The position numbers and the translations under genes were made by a program. Under the pieces are notes generated by a model. The model ran no database searches, was not told the origin of the DNA, and saw only the letters and a program-made list of their open reading frames with translations. A DNA stretch of 64,000 bases, taken from Pedobacter frigiditerrae. GTDB taxonomy: Bacteria; Bacteroidota; Bacteroidia; Sphingobacteriales; Sphingobacteriaceae. Positions 26,409-35,408 of the stretch are shown one piece after another (the first letter of the stretch is position 1; every line of letters begins with the position of its first letter). Where the stretch lies: NCBI RefSeq assembly GCF_004331645.1, contig NZ_SJSK01000001.1, positions 1,426,001-1,490,000 on the forward strand, read 5' to 3'.

Positions 26409-29400
26409 TATTTTTTGATGCCTTTTCCTCAGCCTCTGCAGCTGCTAATGATGCTGTTAAATCTTTATTTTCTTTATGCTCTTTAGACCATGCCGAGTAA
26501 ATTGCAGGAATTACAAACAAGGTTAAAATTAAAGAGAACATTGTTCCTCCAATAATAACAGTTCCCATACTCATTCTGCTTTTTGCTGCGGCTCCTAGTG
26601 CCATTGCAATTGGTAAAGCGCCAATGGCAATGGCCATACTTGTCATTAAAATTGGCCTTAATCTCGAAACAGCAGCTTCTCTAATTGCATCTTGGACTGT
26701 TGCGCCTTTTTCTTTTAATTGATTAGCAAACTCAACAATTAAAATACCATTTTTAGTTACCAAACCAATTAACATAATTGTACCAATCTGACTAAAAATA
26801 TTCCAACTTTGACCACATAACCAAAGTGATAAAAATGCTCCAGCAACAGCCATAGGTACAGTTAGAATAATAATGATTGGATCTTTGAAACTTTCAAACT
26901 GCGCAGATAGTATTAAATAAACTAATAATAAAGCTAAGCCGAAGGCGAATAAAGTGTTTGATGAACTTTCTTGAAAATCCCTCGATTCGCCACTTAAATC
27001 TGTAGAAAAACTTTCATCTAATACTTTAGCTTTAATTTTATCCATCGCTTCAATTCCATCTCCAATACTTTTCCCAGGGGCTAAACCAGCAGAAACAGTT
27101 GCAGAAATGAAACGGTTATTCCTATATAATTGTGGTGGACTGCTTTCTTCTTTTGCAGTTACCAGATTGTCTAGTTGTATCAATTGTCCTTTATTATTCC
27201 TTACATAAACGGAACTTAAATCTAATGGATCTTTTCTATCGCTAACATCAAATTGTCCAATAACTTGATATTGTTTGCCATTCATAAAGAAATAAGAAAA
27301 ACGTTGACCACTTAAACCTAATTGCAGAGTTTGAGCTATATCTACAATGGAAACACCTAGATTATTTGCTTTCTCTCTATCAATGGTTAAGCTAATTTCT
27401 GGCTTATTAAATTTTAAGTTAACGTCAGAAGTAGAAAAGGTGGGGTCTTTAGCAACTTCATCCATAAACAATGGCACCTTTTCTCTCAACTTCTCAAAGT
27501 TTTGTGCTTGTAAAATGTAGCTAATTGGCAAACCACCTCTTCGTCCAACAGAAATGGTAGGTTGTTGTGTTACTGTAACTTTACCTTCAGTGTATTTTCT
27601 GGTTATTTTAGTTAACCTATCGGCAATTTCTTTTTGAGACTTTTCTCTATCTTCTGGGTCAGTCAAACCCATGCGCACAAAGCCAGAATTTGTTGCTCCA
27701 GCACCACCAAAACCTGGAGAAGTAATGGTTATCAGCACTTTTTTCTCAGGAACTGAATCGGTTACCATTTGAGCAACTTTGTTCATGAATTTATCTGTAT
27801 AAGCAAAAGAAGAACCTTCGGGTGTGCTTAAATTCATGTTAATTGCACTCCTGTCATCATAAGGTGCTGTTTCTTTTTGTAATAAATTCCAAAACAATGC
27901 AATTAAACCAACACATATAATAATGATTGGAGCGGCTAACCATCGTCTACTTAAAAACTTCTCAAGGTTACGTTTATAAGAATCGTTTAACTTAACGAAA
28001 TAAGGCTCAGTGAAGTTGTAAAACTTAGATGGCTTGTGACCACCCTTTTTCATTAAATAAGCATTTAACATCGGGGTTAAAGTCAATGAAACAAATGCCG
28101 AAATTAGTACCGCTGCACCTATGACTACACCAAACTCTCGAAAGAGCCGCCCGACAAATCCTTGCAAGAAAATTACTGGTAAGAATACTGCTGCAAGGGT
28201 AATGGAGATAGAAATTACTGCAAAAAATATTTCATTAGAGCCTTTAATTGCTGCTTCAATAGGAGAGTAGCCTTCCTCAACTTTTTTAAAGATATTCTCC
28301 GTTACCACGATGCCATCATCTACCACTAAACCTGTTGCCAAAACAATAGCTAATAGTGTTAATACGTTAATGGAAAATCCAAAAATGTACATGATAAAAA
28401 AGGTAGCTATTAAAGAAACAGGTATATCAATCAATGGCCTAAATGCAATTGCCCAATCCCTAAAAAACAGGTAAATAATTAGAATTACGAGCACTAATGA
28501 GATCAAAATTGTTTCAGCCACCTCCGTTACAGATCTTTTTATAAATAAGGTAGTGTCTAGAGAAACTTTCAATTTGATATCTGCGGGCATATCAGCTTTT
28601 AAATCATCAAAACGCTTATAAAACTCATTACTTATTTCTAAATAATTAGCGCCTGGCTGAGGGATAATTCCCACTGCAACCATTGGTATGCCTGATTCGC
28701 GTAGAACAGTTTCTTCGTTTTCTGAACCCAGATCTATTTGTGCTACATCTTGCAGTTTAACCACATTTAGACTATCATTTTTAATAATCAGGTTATTGAA
28801 TTGTTCAGCTGTAGTTAATTTTCCTAAAGTTTTAACGGTTAATTCAGTAGTTGCTCCTGTTAATTTTCCAGAAGGTAGCTCAACATTTTCATTGTTTAAA
28901 GCAGTAACAATATCTTGTGATGTCAAACCATAAGATGATAGTTTATTTGGGTCTATGCGAACACGCATAGCGTATTTTCTTTGCCCTTGAATTTGCACAC
29001 TACTTACTCCTGGAATGGTCTGAATTCTATCAGCAATAACGTTTTCTGCAAAATCACTCAAATCAGTAACGCCACGCTTATCACTCTGTACTGTCATCGA
29101 AATAATTGCGTCAGAGTTGGCGTCTGCTTTGGTTACCGTTGGCAAGCCATCAATGTCTTTTGGTAAGTTACGAGCAGCTTGAGAAACTTTATCACGTACA
29201 TCATTCGCTGCTTCATCAATGTTTTTACCTAAGTTAAACTCAATGGTAATGTTGCTAGAACCCTGATTACTCGACGATGAAATATTTCTAATCCCATCAA
29301 TGGAGTTGATAGATTTTTCTAAGGGTTCTGTAATTTGGGACTCAATAATATCAGAGTTCGCACCTGGGTAGGAAGTACGAACTGAAACAACTGTTGGATC

Positions 29401-29520
29401 AATAGATGGATATTCTCTAATACCCAGAAAATTATAGCCAATTACCCCAAAAAGGATAATGACGAGGTTCATTACAATGGCAAGAACCGGTCGTTTAATA
29501 CTGGTGGTTGAAATGCTCAT
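26401..29520 (-). CDS. RND efflux permease (HAE1/AcrB-like)
   Basis: A 1039-residue inner-membrane pump of the usual AcrB size. The N-terminal SIKRPVLAIVMNLVIILFG helix, large periplasmic loops (about 30-330 and 550-850), and the segment ATGLVVDDGIVVTENIF near residue 400, with the proton-relay Asp pair VVDD, are typical. The second half repeats the fold (GLVTKNGILIVEFANQ). It exports hydrophobic or amphiphilic compounds, taking proton energy. Overlaps the adaptor by 4 bases (ATGA), showing tight translational coupling. Confidence 0.95.
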   Translation of the reverse strand: MSISTTSIKRPVLAIVMNLVIILFGVIGYNFLGIREYPSIDPTVVSVRTSYPGANSDIIESQITEPLEKSINSIDGIRNISSSSNQGSSNITIEFNLGKNIDEAANDVRDKVSQAARNLPKDIDGLPTVTKADANSDAIISMTVQSDKRGVTDLSDFAENVIADRIQTIPGVSSVQIQGQRKYAMRVRIDPNKLSSYGLTSQDIVTALNNENVELPSGKLTGATTELTVKTLGKLTTAEQFNNLIIKNDSLNVVKLQDVAQIDLGSENEETVLRESGIPMVAVGIIPQPGANYLEISNEFYKRFDDLKADMPADIKLKVSLDTTLFIKRSVTEVAETILISLVLVILIIYLFFRDWAIAFRPLIDIPVSLIATFFIMYIFGFSINVLTLLAIVLATGLVVDDGIVVTENIFKKVEEGYSPIEAAIKGSNEIFFAVISISITLAAVFLPVIFLQGFVGRLFREFGVVIGAAVLISAFVSLTLTPMLNAYLMKKGGHKPSKFYNFTEPYFVKLNDSYKRNLEKFLSRRWLAAPIIIICVGLIALFWNLLQKETAPYDDRSAINMNLSTPEGSSFAYTDKFMNKVAQMVTDSVPEKKVLITITSPGFGGAGATNSGFVRMGLTDPEDREKSQKEIADRLTKITRKYTEGKVTVTQQPTISVGRRGGLPISYILQAQNFEKLREKVPLFMDEVAKDPTFSTSDVNLKFNKPEISLTIDREKANNLGVSIVDIAQTLQLGLSGQRFSYFFMNGKQYQVIGQFDVSDRKDPLDLSSVYVRNNKGQLIQLDNLVTAKEESSPPQLYRNNRFISATVSAGLAPGKSIGDGIEAMDKIKAKVLDESFSTDLSGESRDFQESSSNTLFAFGLALLLVYLILSAQFESFKDPIIIILTVPMAVAGAFLSLWLCGQSWNIFSQIGTIMLIGLVTKNGILIVEFANQLKEKGATVQDAIREAAVSRLRPILMTSMAIAIGALPIAMALGAAAKSRMSMGTVIIGGTMFSLILTLFVIPAIYSAWSKEHKENKDLTASLAAAEAEEKASKNND

Positions 29521-30620
29521 TGTTTAGTTTTTACCAATTTAACTTTAACGGGTGCATCAGGTTTTAATGACATGGCTCCAGTTGTTAAAACTGTATCGCC
29601 AACACTTAAGCCAGAAGTGATCACTATGCTTTCAGCTGTTCTTGTACCTGCTTCTACATTAACTTGTTTTGCTTTTCCATCTTTACTGATATAAACAATC
29701 TTGCCCTTTAGTACCGGAATTACGGCTTCTGTAGGGATAAGTATTGCATTATCGAGGGTTTTTAGAGACAGTTTAATTTTAGCAAATGCACCTGGCAAAA
29801 GTTCTCCATTAGGATTTTGAGCCAATGCCTTTATTTGCAATGTTCTGGTTTGTTGATTAATGCCTGGTTCGATTGCGAAAACCTTTCCAGTGTAAGTTTT
29901 TCCAGATGCGTCTGTAGTAAATGTAATGCTTGAATTTAAAGAGATTTGGCCAACATATTTTTCCGGAACAGAGAAACTAATTTTTACAGGATTAATGCTA
30001 GATAGATTGGCTATTGTTGTAGAAGGTGTTAAATACTCACCAACAGAAATAGATCTTAATCCAATTTTACCCCTAAATGGAGCAATAATAGATGTTTTAG
30101 CTAGTTGAGCTCTAATTAATTGTGCTTGTGCCTTTAATGTTTGTAAATCGGCTAATGCCGTGTCATATTCTTCTTGACTTATAGCACCTTTTTGCAAAAG
30201 TTGTTTAGCTCTATTTTCATTAGTAGCAGATAAATTTTGTTTCGTTAAAGCCTCCCGCAATTGAGCCTGAATATCTCTATCATTTACTTTTACCAAAACA
30301 CTACCCTTGCTTACATTACTTCCTTCTTTAAAGTAAATTCCAGTAACCAAGCCTGCAACCTCGCTTCTCAATACAACCGATTCATTGGCCTCAATACTTC
30401 CAGAAACTTCTAATCTATTGTCAAAAGAAACAGTTTTTACAATTATACCTTCCACAGATATGGCAGGGCCACCTTTTCCACCACCTTTACCTTCTTTTCC
30501 AGCAGCGCCTCCTTTTGGTCCACCTTCTCCAGCAATTTTTTTGTTGTCAGAAATTCTATAATAAACTAGATAGGCAAGTCCTAACAGTAAGAGTGTGTAA
30601 ATGATATATCTAACTTTCAT
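29517..30620 (-). CDS. RND periplasmic adaptor (membrane fusion protein)
   Basis: A 367-residue protein with one N-terminal membrane helix and then a Gly/Lys-rich linker (KGGAAGKEGKGGGKGG). The lipoyl/barrel-sandwich halves (SGSIEANESVVLRSEVAG and ISVGEYLTPSTTIANL) flank a helical hairpin (about 120-180), followed by beta-barrel and membrane-proximal domains. It links the AcrB-like permease to the TolC channel. First gene of the four-gene operon ending in the NagK-like gene. Confidence 0.93.
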   Translation of the reverse strand: MKVRYIIYTLLLLGLAYLVYYRISDNKKIAGEGGPKGGAAGKEGKGGGKGGPAISVEGIIVKTVSFDNRLEVSGSIEANESVVLRSEVAGLVTGIYFKEGSNVSKGSVLVKVNDRDIQAQLREALTKQNLSATNENRAKQLLQKGAISQEEYDTALADLQTLKAQAQLIRAQLAKTSIIAPFRGKIGLRSISVGEYLTPSTTIANLSSINPVKISFSVPEKYVGQISLNSSITFTTDASGKTYTGKVFAIEPGINQQTRTLQIKALAQNPNGELLPGAFAKIKLSLKTLDNAILIPTEAVIPVLKGKIVYISKDGKAKQVNVEAGTRTAESIVITSGLSVGDTVLTTGAMSLKPDAPVKVKLVKTKQ

Positions 30621-30648
30621 ATATGTGTGTGTTGATTAGGGTAACGCA

Positions 30649-30656
30649 CAAAATTA
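30649..30656 (-). promoter_or_regulatory. Putative -7 box of the RND operon
   Basis: On the minus strand the site reads TAATTTTG, a match to the TAnnTTTG box of Bacteroidota promoters, 28 bases upstream of the adaptor start codon. No clear -33 TTTG is seen, so this is tentative. Confidence 0.35.
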
Positions 30657-30739
30657 TTTAATTGTTTCTGTTATCATTTGATGTACTTAATATGTTACAC
30701 CTTAATTTTTAAATACCGATCAAAAAAATAAATAAATTA

Positions 30740-30747
30740 TATTTTTG
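30740..30747 (+). promoter_or_regulatory. Putative -7 box of the M61 peptidase gene
   Basis: TATTTTTG fits TAnnTTTG and lies 18 bases before the ATG at 30766, giving a short leader. The -33 element is not obvious. Confidence 0.4.
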
Positions 30748-30765
30748 TAGTCAAATATTTCAACT

Positions 30766-32577
30766 ATGAATATAAAAAAATCAATTTTAGGAATAGTAGT
30801 ATTACTATCAATTACCATGGCAGCTAAATCTCAAGTTAAAATAGGTTTCGAAGTAAGCTTTAAAGAACCACAAGCACATTACGCAGAGGTAGAAATGAAT
30901 ATCTCTGGCATAGCAACAAAAACACATGTCGATGTAAAGATGCCTGTTTGGACACCAGGCTCATACCTTGTTCGTGAGTTTGCTAAAAGTGTAGAAAGCT
31001 TTGGCGCAACATCAAATGGTAAAGCCGTTAAAGTAGAAAAAGTAAACAAAAATACTTGGAGAGTTTTTAACGCTAAAACAAATGCAGTAAAAATTAATTA
31101 CCGTGTTTATGCTTTCGAAATTTCAGTACGTACGGCATTTATAGATGCTTCACATGCTTTTCTTTCTCCTGCAAGTATTTTTATGTACCCTGCTGGGATG
31201 ATTAAGACACCAAGTACAGTAAAGATTGTTCCATTTACAGGTTGGGATAAAGTAAGTACAGGTTTAGAGCCAATTGCTGGTCAGAAATTTACATACACCG
31301 CTTCAGATTTTGATATTTTATTCGATAGCCCTATGGAGGTAGGTACACAAGATATATTCGAATTTAATGCGGCGGGAGTTAGGCATGAAGTTGCAATGTA
31401 TGGTGGTGGTAACTATGATAAAGAACGTCTAAAAGTTGATATGGCTAAAATTGTAGAACAAGAAACCGCAATTTTCGGCGAAAATCCAAACAAGCATTAT
31501 ACATTTATTGTACATAATTATGCACAAGGTGGAGGTGGTTTAGAACATTTAAATTCTACTGTTTTAGGCGCAAGTAGAAACGCTTATAGTAGCGAAAGAG
31601 GTTATCAAGGATTTTTGGGTTTAGTTGCCCACGAATATTTCCATTTATGGAATGTGAAAAGATTACGTCCAATAGCTTTAGGCCCATTTGATTATGATAA
31701 TGAAAACTATACAACCAATCTTTGGATTGCAGAAGGTTTTACTTCTTATTACCCAATCAAGGTGATGTTAAGAGCAGGTTTTACTAATCCGGAAGGCTTT
31801 GTAAATAGTAATTTAGGTACAATTGGAACAGTGATGAATACACCGGGTTCCAAAATCAATTCTGCTGCCGAATCTAGTTTTAATGCTTGGATTAATCCAG
31901 CTTATCGTCCTTCAGAAAATGGAAATAATACTTTTATTTCTTATTACACAAAAGGTCAGGTGATTGGTAATTTGATGGATTTGGAAATCATCAACGCTAC
32001 GAAAGGCGCAAAAAGCTTAGATGATGTCATGAAAGCCATGTATTTACAATGCAAAACTTTAAAACGTGGCTATACTGATGCAGAATTTAAAGCAATGGTA
32101 GAAAAGATTAGTGGTATTAGCTTTACAAGCTTCTGGGATAAATATGTAACAGGAACAGTACCAGTAGAATACGCTAAATATTTCGCTTATGCAGGTATTG
32201 ATGTTGTTAATGAAAACGAGGGTAAAAGTGTCCCATTTTTTGGTGCATCAACAGGTAGAATGGCAGGAGTAAGTGGCGGTAAGGTAATTATCGGTTCAGT
32301 TAGTCGTAGTTCTGGTGCTTGGAATGGTGGCGTTAACGTAAACGATGAAATTGTTTCTATTGATGATGTTCCTGCAGAAGCAAGTATTGAAAGAATGGCA
32401 GTGATAACCAATAAAAAAGTTGGTGATGTTGTAAAAGTAAGCATCATTAGAGACGGCCTTAAAAAGGATTTGAATGTTATTTTAACAACGAATGAAATTG
32501 TTAGGTTTAAAGCAGCTTTAAATGAAAGTGCAACACCGCAGCAATTAGTAGTTCGCAAAAAGTGGATGGGAATATAG
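30766..32577 (+). CDS. M61 family metallopeptidase with PDZ domain
   Basis: A 603-residue protein with a signal peptide (TMAAKSQVKIGFEVSF). An N-terminal beta-domain is followed by the thermolysin-like catalytic part, with zinc motif HEYFH (VAHEYFHLWNVKRLRP, near residue 289) and the downstream Glu ligand in WIAEGFTSYY (near 323). A PDZ domain lies at about 490-585 (GVNVNDEIVSIDD). This is the architecture of M61 glycyl aminopeptidases. It should degrade peptides in the periplasm. Monocistronic, with a strong hairpin terminator after it. Confidence 0.92.
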   Translation: MNIKKSILGIVVLLSITMAAKSQVKIGFEVSFKEPQAHYAEVEMNISGIATKTHVDVKMPVWTPGSYLVREFAKSVESFGATSNGKAVKVEKVNKNTWRVFNAKTNAVKINYRVYAFEISVRTAFIDASHAFLSPASIFMYPAGMIKTPSTVKIVPFTGWDKVSTGLEPIAGQKFTYTASDFDILFDSPMEVGTQDIFEFNAAGVRHEVAMYGGGNYDKERLKVDMAKIVEQETAIFGENPNKHYTFIVHNYAQGGGGLEHLNSTVLGASRNAYSSERGYQGFLGLVAHEYFHLWNVKRLRPIALGPFDYDNENYTTNLWIAEGFTSYYPIKVMLRAGFTNPEGFVNSNLGTIGTVMNTPGSKINSAAESSFNAWINPAYRPSENGNNTFISYYTKGQVIGNLMDLEIINATKGAKSLDDVMKAMYLQCKTLKRGYTDAEFKAMVEKISGISFTSFWDKYVTGTVPVEYAKYFAYAGIDVVNENEGKSVPFFGASTGRMAGVSGGKVIIGSVSRSSGAWNGGVNVNDEIVSIDDVPAEASIERMAVITNKKVGDVVKVSIIRDGLKKDLNVILTTNEIVRFKAALNESATPQQLVVRKKWMGI

Positions 32578-32599
32578 ATGATTTTATTTCTCGGTTTAT

Positions 32600-32637
32600 A
32601 AAAAAAAGTCCCAGTAAATCTTACTGGGACTTTTTTA
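32600..32637. terminator. Bidirectional rho-independent terminator
   Basis: AAAGTCCCAGTAA and TTACTGGGACTTT form a perfect stem around a 3-base loop, flanked by A and T runs on both sides. It lies between the M61 gene and the convergent outer-membrane gene and should work for both. Confidence 0.92.
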
Positions 32638-32671
32638 TGCTCTTTAAGTTGAACTAATAAGATTTCATATC

Positions 32672-33151
32672 CTAGAATGTAAAACGAACGCCTAAACCGA
32701 TATCACCACTGTAAAAATCAGTATCAGGAGTTAATCTTAAAGTCGGAATCCAGTCTAAAGATAAGTTAATTGGAGCACCATTAAATTTATAATCTAAACC
32801 TAAAACGCCATTTACCCCTAAGTAAACGTCACTTTCATCAATAAATTTATTTTTTACAGAACCAACACTTGCACCAGCACCATAGTACCATTTTAAGCCA
32901 GGTGCACCACCAATTGGTTTATATACTTCGTATAAACCTGTTAACTGTACCCAACTAAAATTTTTGTTACTTCTAAAGTTACCAATGAGTTCTAACATGG
33001 CACCTTTGCTTAAGCCAGTTTTAAATGTAACACCATTGTAGCTACCAAAGCGACCACCAATAGCATTTTTGTAATCTTGAGCTTTAGCATTTGTAATACT
33101 AAGGGTGGTTAATGTTGCAATTGCAACAAGAGTAAAAAGTAGTTTTTTCAT
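32672..33151 (-). CDS. Small outer-membrane beta-barrel protein
   Basis: A 159-residue protein starting at ATG 33151 (MKKLLFTLVAIATL); an ATG two codons earlier (33157) is also possible. Signal peptide ends NAKAQ. The mature part is short Gly/aromatic beta strands (IGGRFGSYNGVTFKTGLSKG) and ends with a Phe (GLGVRFTF), the usual C-terminal signature for outer-membrane insertion. Size suggests an eight-strand OmpW/porin-like barrel. No more specific function can be given. Confidence 0.75.
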   Translation of the reverse strand: MKKLLFTLVAIATLTTLSITNAKAQDYKNAIGGRFGSYNGVTFKTGLSKGAMLELIGNFRSNKNFSWVQLTGLYEVYKPIGGAPGLKWYYGAGASVGSVKNKFIDESDVYLGVNGVLGLDYKFNGAPINLSLDWIPTLRLTPDTDFYSGDIGLGVRFTF

Positions 33152-33157
33152 AATCAT

Positions 33158-33465
33158 ATGTACTTGTTTTTTGTTATGAACATGATAACAACTTTTGTGC
33201 CGTTATAGTTAATTTATAGATTTTACTTTGGCAATAAAGAAAAACTTATTGTTTAATAACAAAAAATCAAGAGTTACTAGTTGTAGTTGAAAACAACTAT
33301 TATTAGGAAAAATCTTCGCCTTGATCTCTGAAATGAGGTATTTTTTTTTACGCTGAGTAATATTTGCATGTTGTAACATTTATTTTTTTGTTCACAGCTT
33401 AAAGATCTATTGTAAATAGGAATTCATTATTTATATTTACAATAAGTACATAACAATACGCCATA
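33158..33465. other. Gene-free interval with hairpin before the response regulator
   Basis: No gene is seen in this stretch. ATTGTAAATA (33409-33418) and TATTTACAAT (33434-33443) are perfect inverted arms 22 bases upstream of the GTG start of the response regulator, a possible operator or leader hairpin. A weaker dyad TAGTTGT/ACAACTA lies near 33280-33301. Confidence 0.45.
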
Positions 33466-33855
33466 GTGAAACTAAATTTTAAAGATTATCTTACCAAAAA
33501 GAAAAAAATTCTAATAGTTGAAGATGAACCCATGAGTGTAAGGTTGATTCAACATTTGTTAAAAGATTATCACTTTGAATTGGTTGTCGCTGTAGATGGT
33601 TTTGAGGCGATTGAAAAATTTAAAAAAACATCTTTCAGCCTGGTGATTATGGATCTATATATGCCAATTATGGATGGTTTTGAAGCTTCAAGAAGGATGA
33701 AAGAAATTTCGAAAGACACACCTATAATTGTTATTTCTACTACTTCAATTCCAGAAGAAGATTTAAAGAGAGATATTGGTATTGATTATTTTTTAGCTAA
33801 ACCCTTAAACACCGTTAAGTTTAGAGATTTCATACATATGCTTTTGCTGGCATAA
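33466..33855 (+). CDS. Single-domain response regulator (CheY-like)
   Basis: A 129-residue receiver domain without an output domain. Acidic pocket EDE near residue 20, phospho-acceptor Asp in VIMDLYMP (near 66), Thr/Ser in VISTTS, and Lys in LAKPLN are all present, so it should be phosphorylated normally. The start is a GTG at 33466, chosen because no ATG lies nearby in frame. No histidine kinase is adjacent; the kinase must be elsewhere. A degenerate receiver-like protein is convergent 10 bases away. Confidence 0.88.
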   Translation: MKLNFKDYLTKKKKILIVEDEPMSVRLIQHLLKDYHFELVVAVDGFEAIEKFKKTSFSLVIMDLYMPIMDGFEASRRMKEISKDTPIIVISTTSIPEEDLKRDIGIDYFLAKPLNTVKFRDFIHMLLLA

Positions 33856-33865
33856 AAAAAATCTA

Positions 33866-34165
33866 TCAAGATAATGCCTGATGGATTTCTGCAAATAATA
33901 AACCACTTCCGCCACCATAATGTTTAACAATCGGTAAGCTAGGCTTTAGTTTATTAAAATATGCTTTTAATTGTGATTCTTGTTCATCTGTAAGTCCAGC
34001 GCCAATTAGTGCTAGCTTAAAATCCTTTCTTAAACATACCTCGCAAGCATCATCAAAAGAAAGACTTATTGTTGCTTTCCACACCCCATCTTTATCAATT
34101 AGCCTAGCAATGGTTTCCATTATAGGTTTATTAGTTCCAACAATAAGAATTTCTATTATTTGCAT
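33866..34165 (-). CDS. Degenerate receiver-like small protein
   Basis: A 99-residue protein whose pattern (IIEILIVGTNKPIMETIARLI, then FKLALIGAGLTDEQESQL, then LPIVKHYGGGSG) follows the receiver fold, but the phospho-acceptor Asp is missing (LALIGAG in its place) and the acidic pocket is replaced by GTN. It should therefore not be phosphorylated in the usual way. It lies 67 bases downstream of the pirin gene on the same strand. A role as pseudo-receiver is inference. Confidence 0.6.
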   Translation of the reverse strand: MQIIEILIVGTNKPIMETIARLIDKDGVWKATISLSFDDACEVCLRKDFKLALIGAGLTDEQESQLKAYFNKLKPSLPIVKHYGGGSGLLFAEIHQALS

Positions 34166-34232
34166 ATTTATATATTAAGTAATTATCCATCCCTTTTGGG
34201 AAAAAGTTTCCGCCAAAGCAGACTTATGAAGC

Positions 34233-34949
34233 TTAAAATTCCATTGGTACTTCCATCAATAAAAATTCTGCATCAGCAATCGCCTTTATTTCAAAGTTAT
34301 CTGTATCCCAAATTCCGAAACCATCTCTTGTATCTAAAGTTTGTCCATCAACTTCAATTTGTCCTTTTAATACAAAAACATAAACACCATTTCCTTTTTT
34401 ATTTAAGATGTATGTTTTAGCGGTTGCTATATCAAAACTTGCTAAATTAAACCAAGCATCTTGATAAATCCATACACCTGCATCATTAGCATTTGGAGAT
34501 AAAACCTGTATAAACTTATTTCTTTTATCTGTGTCATTCAATAAAATTTGGTCGTATCTTGGTGTTACGTTCCTTTTGTTTGGAAACAACCAAATCTGCA
34601 AAAACTTAGCTGGATTTTTAGGATCAGAATTGTATTCAGAATGATAAATGCCCGTTCCAGCACTCATAACCTGTATTTCTCCGGCTTTAATGGTAGCCGT
34701 GTTTCCCATACTGTCTTTATGTTGTAGCTCTCCTTCTAACGGGATAGATATAATTTCCATATTATCATGTGGATGCTCTCCGAAACCCATTCCACCTGTA
34801 ACGATATCATCATTTAAAACTCTCAATGCACCAAAGTTAATTCGCTCTGGGTTGTAATATCCAGCAAAGCTGAAACTTTGATAACTTTTTAACCAGCCAT
34901 GATTTGCCACTCCTCGAGTGTTGGCTTTGTGCAATACTGTTTGTGCCAT
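34233..34949 (-). CDS. Pirin family protein
   Basis: A 238-residue cytosolic bicupin. The N-terminal cupin holds the metal site HPHDNMEII near residue 57-62 and GTGIYHSEYN near 101, matching the pirin His-x-His ... His/Glu pattern. Pirins bind iron and some oxidise quercetin. The C-terminal cupin lacks metal ligands, as usual. The next gene downstream is the pseudo-receiver protein. Confidence 0.92.
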   Translation of the reverse strand: MAQTVLHKANTRGVANHGWLKSYQSFSFAGYYNPERINFGALRVLNDDIVTGGMGFGEHPHDNMEIISIPLEGELQHKDSMGNTATIKAGEIQVMSAGTGIYHSEYNSDPKNPAKFLQIWLFPNKRNVTPRYDQILLNDTDKRNKFIQVLSPNANDAGVWIYQDAWFNLASFDIATAKTYILNKKGNGVYVFVLKGQIEVDGQTLDTRDGFGIWDTDNFEIKAIADAEFLLMEVPMEF

Positions 34950-35110
34950 AACTATTTGTTATTTATTGATACAAAGATAAGGTCGGTCAAAATCCAATTC
35001 ATTGATGTAGGATAAGAAGTGTATGAGAAGCCAGAAAAGTTTGGAAGTCGATAACCCGAAAGATTTTAGCTTGAAAATGTGAGGAGAAGTGGTTTTTTTT
35101 GGATGGGATT

Positions 35111-35276
35111 AGTCCCGCTTTTTGCTTTAGTCTTTTCGATTTTAGCTTCAAATACTATCACTGTCAATCGGGTTTAAAATTAAAGGACTGTGCCATGAAA
35201 CTGTTCATAGTTTCACAAATACAAGTTTAATAAACCCGATTGAAGCGAACACGAAGTAAAAGCGGAAAACGGGACT
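35111..35276. repeat. Nested inverted-repeat element
   Basis: Three sets of arms are nested: AGTCCCG (35111) with CGGGACT (35270), TCAATCGGGTTTA (35164) with TAAACCCGATTGA (35231), and TGAAACT (35196) with AGTTTCA (35209). The segment around AAACCCGATTGAAGCG resembles part of repeat copy B (AAACCTTATTGAAGCG near 15900). It lies in the 459-base gap (34950-35408) between the divergent pirin and DisA-like genes; nothing else is seen there. Confidence 0.65.
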
Positions 35277-35408
35277 GAAGTTACCGATGAAACAATAGCC
35301 TTGCTTTTCAAGATATATTAACGTCAACAATTTAGCAATCAAACAATTTCTTATACATTTTACTTTAATCCAACTTTTTTGAATAGCCAAAACACTTAAC
35401 TTAGTAGA

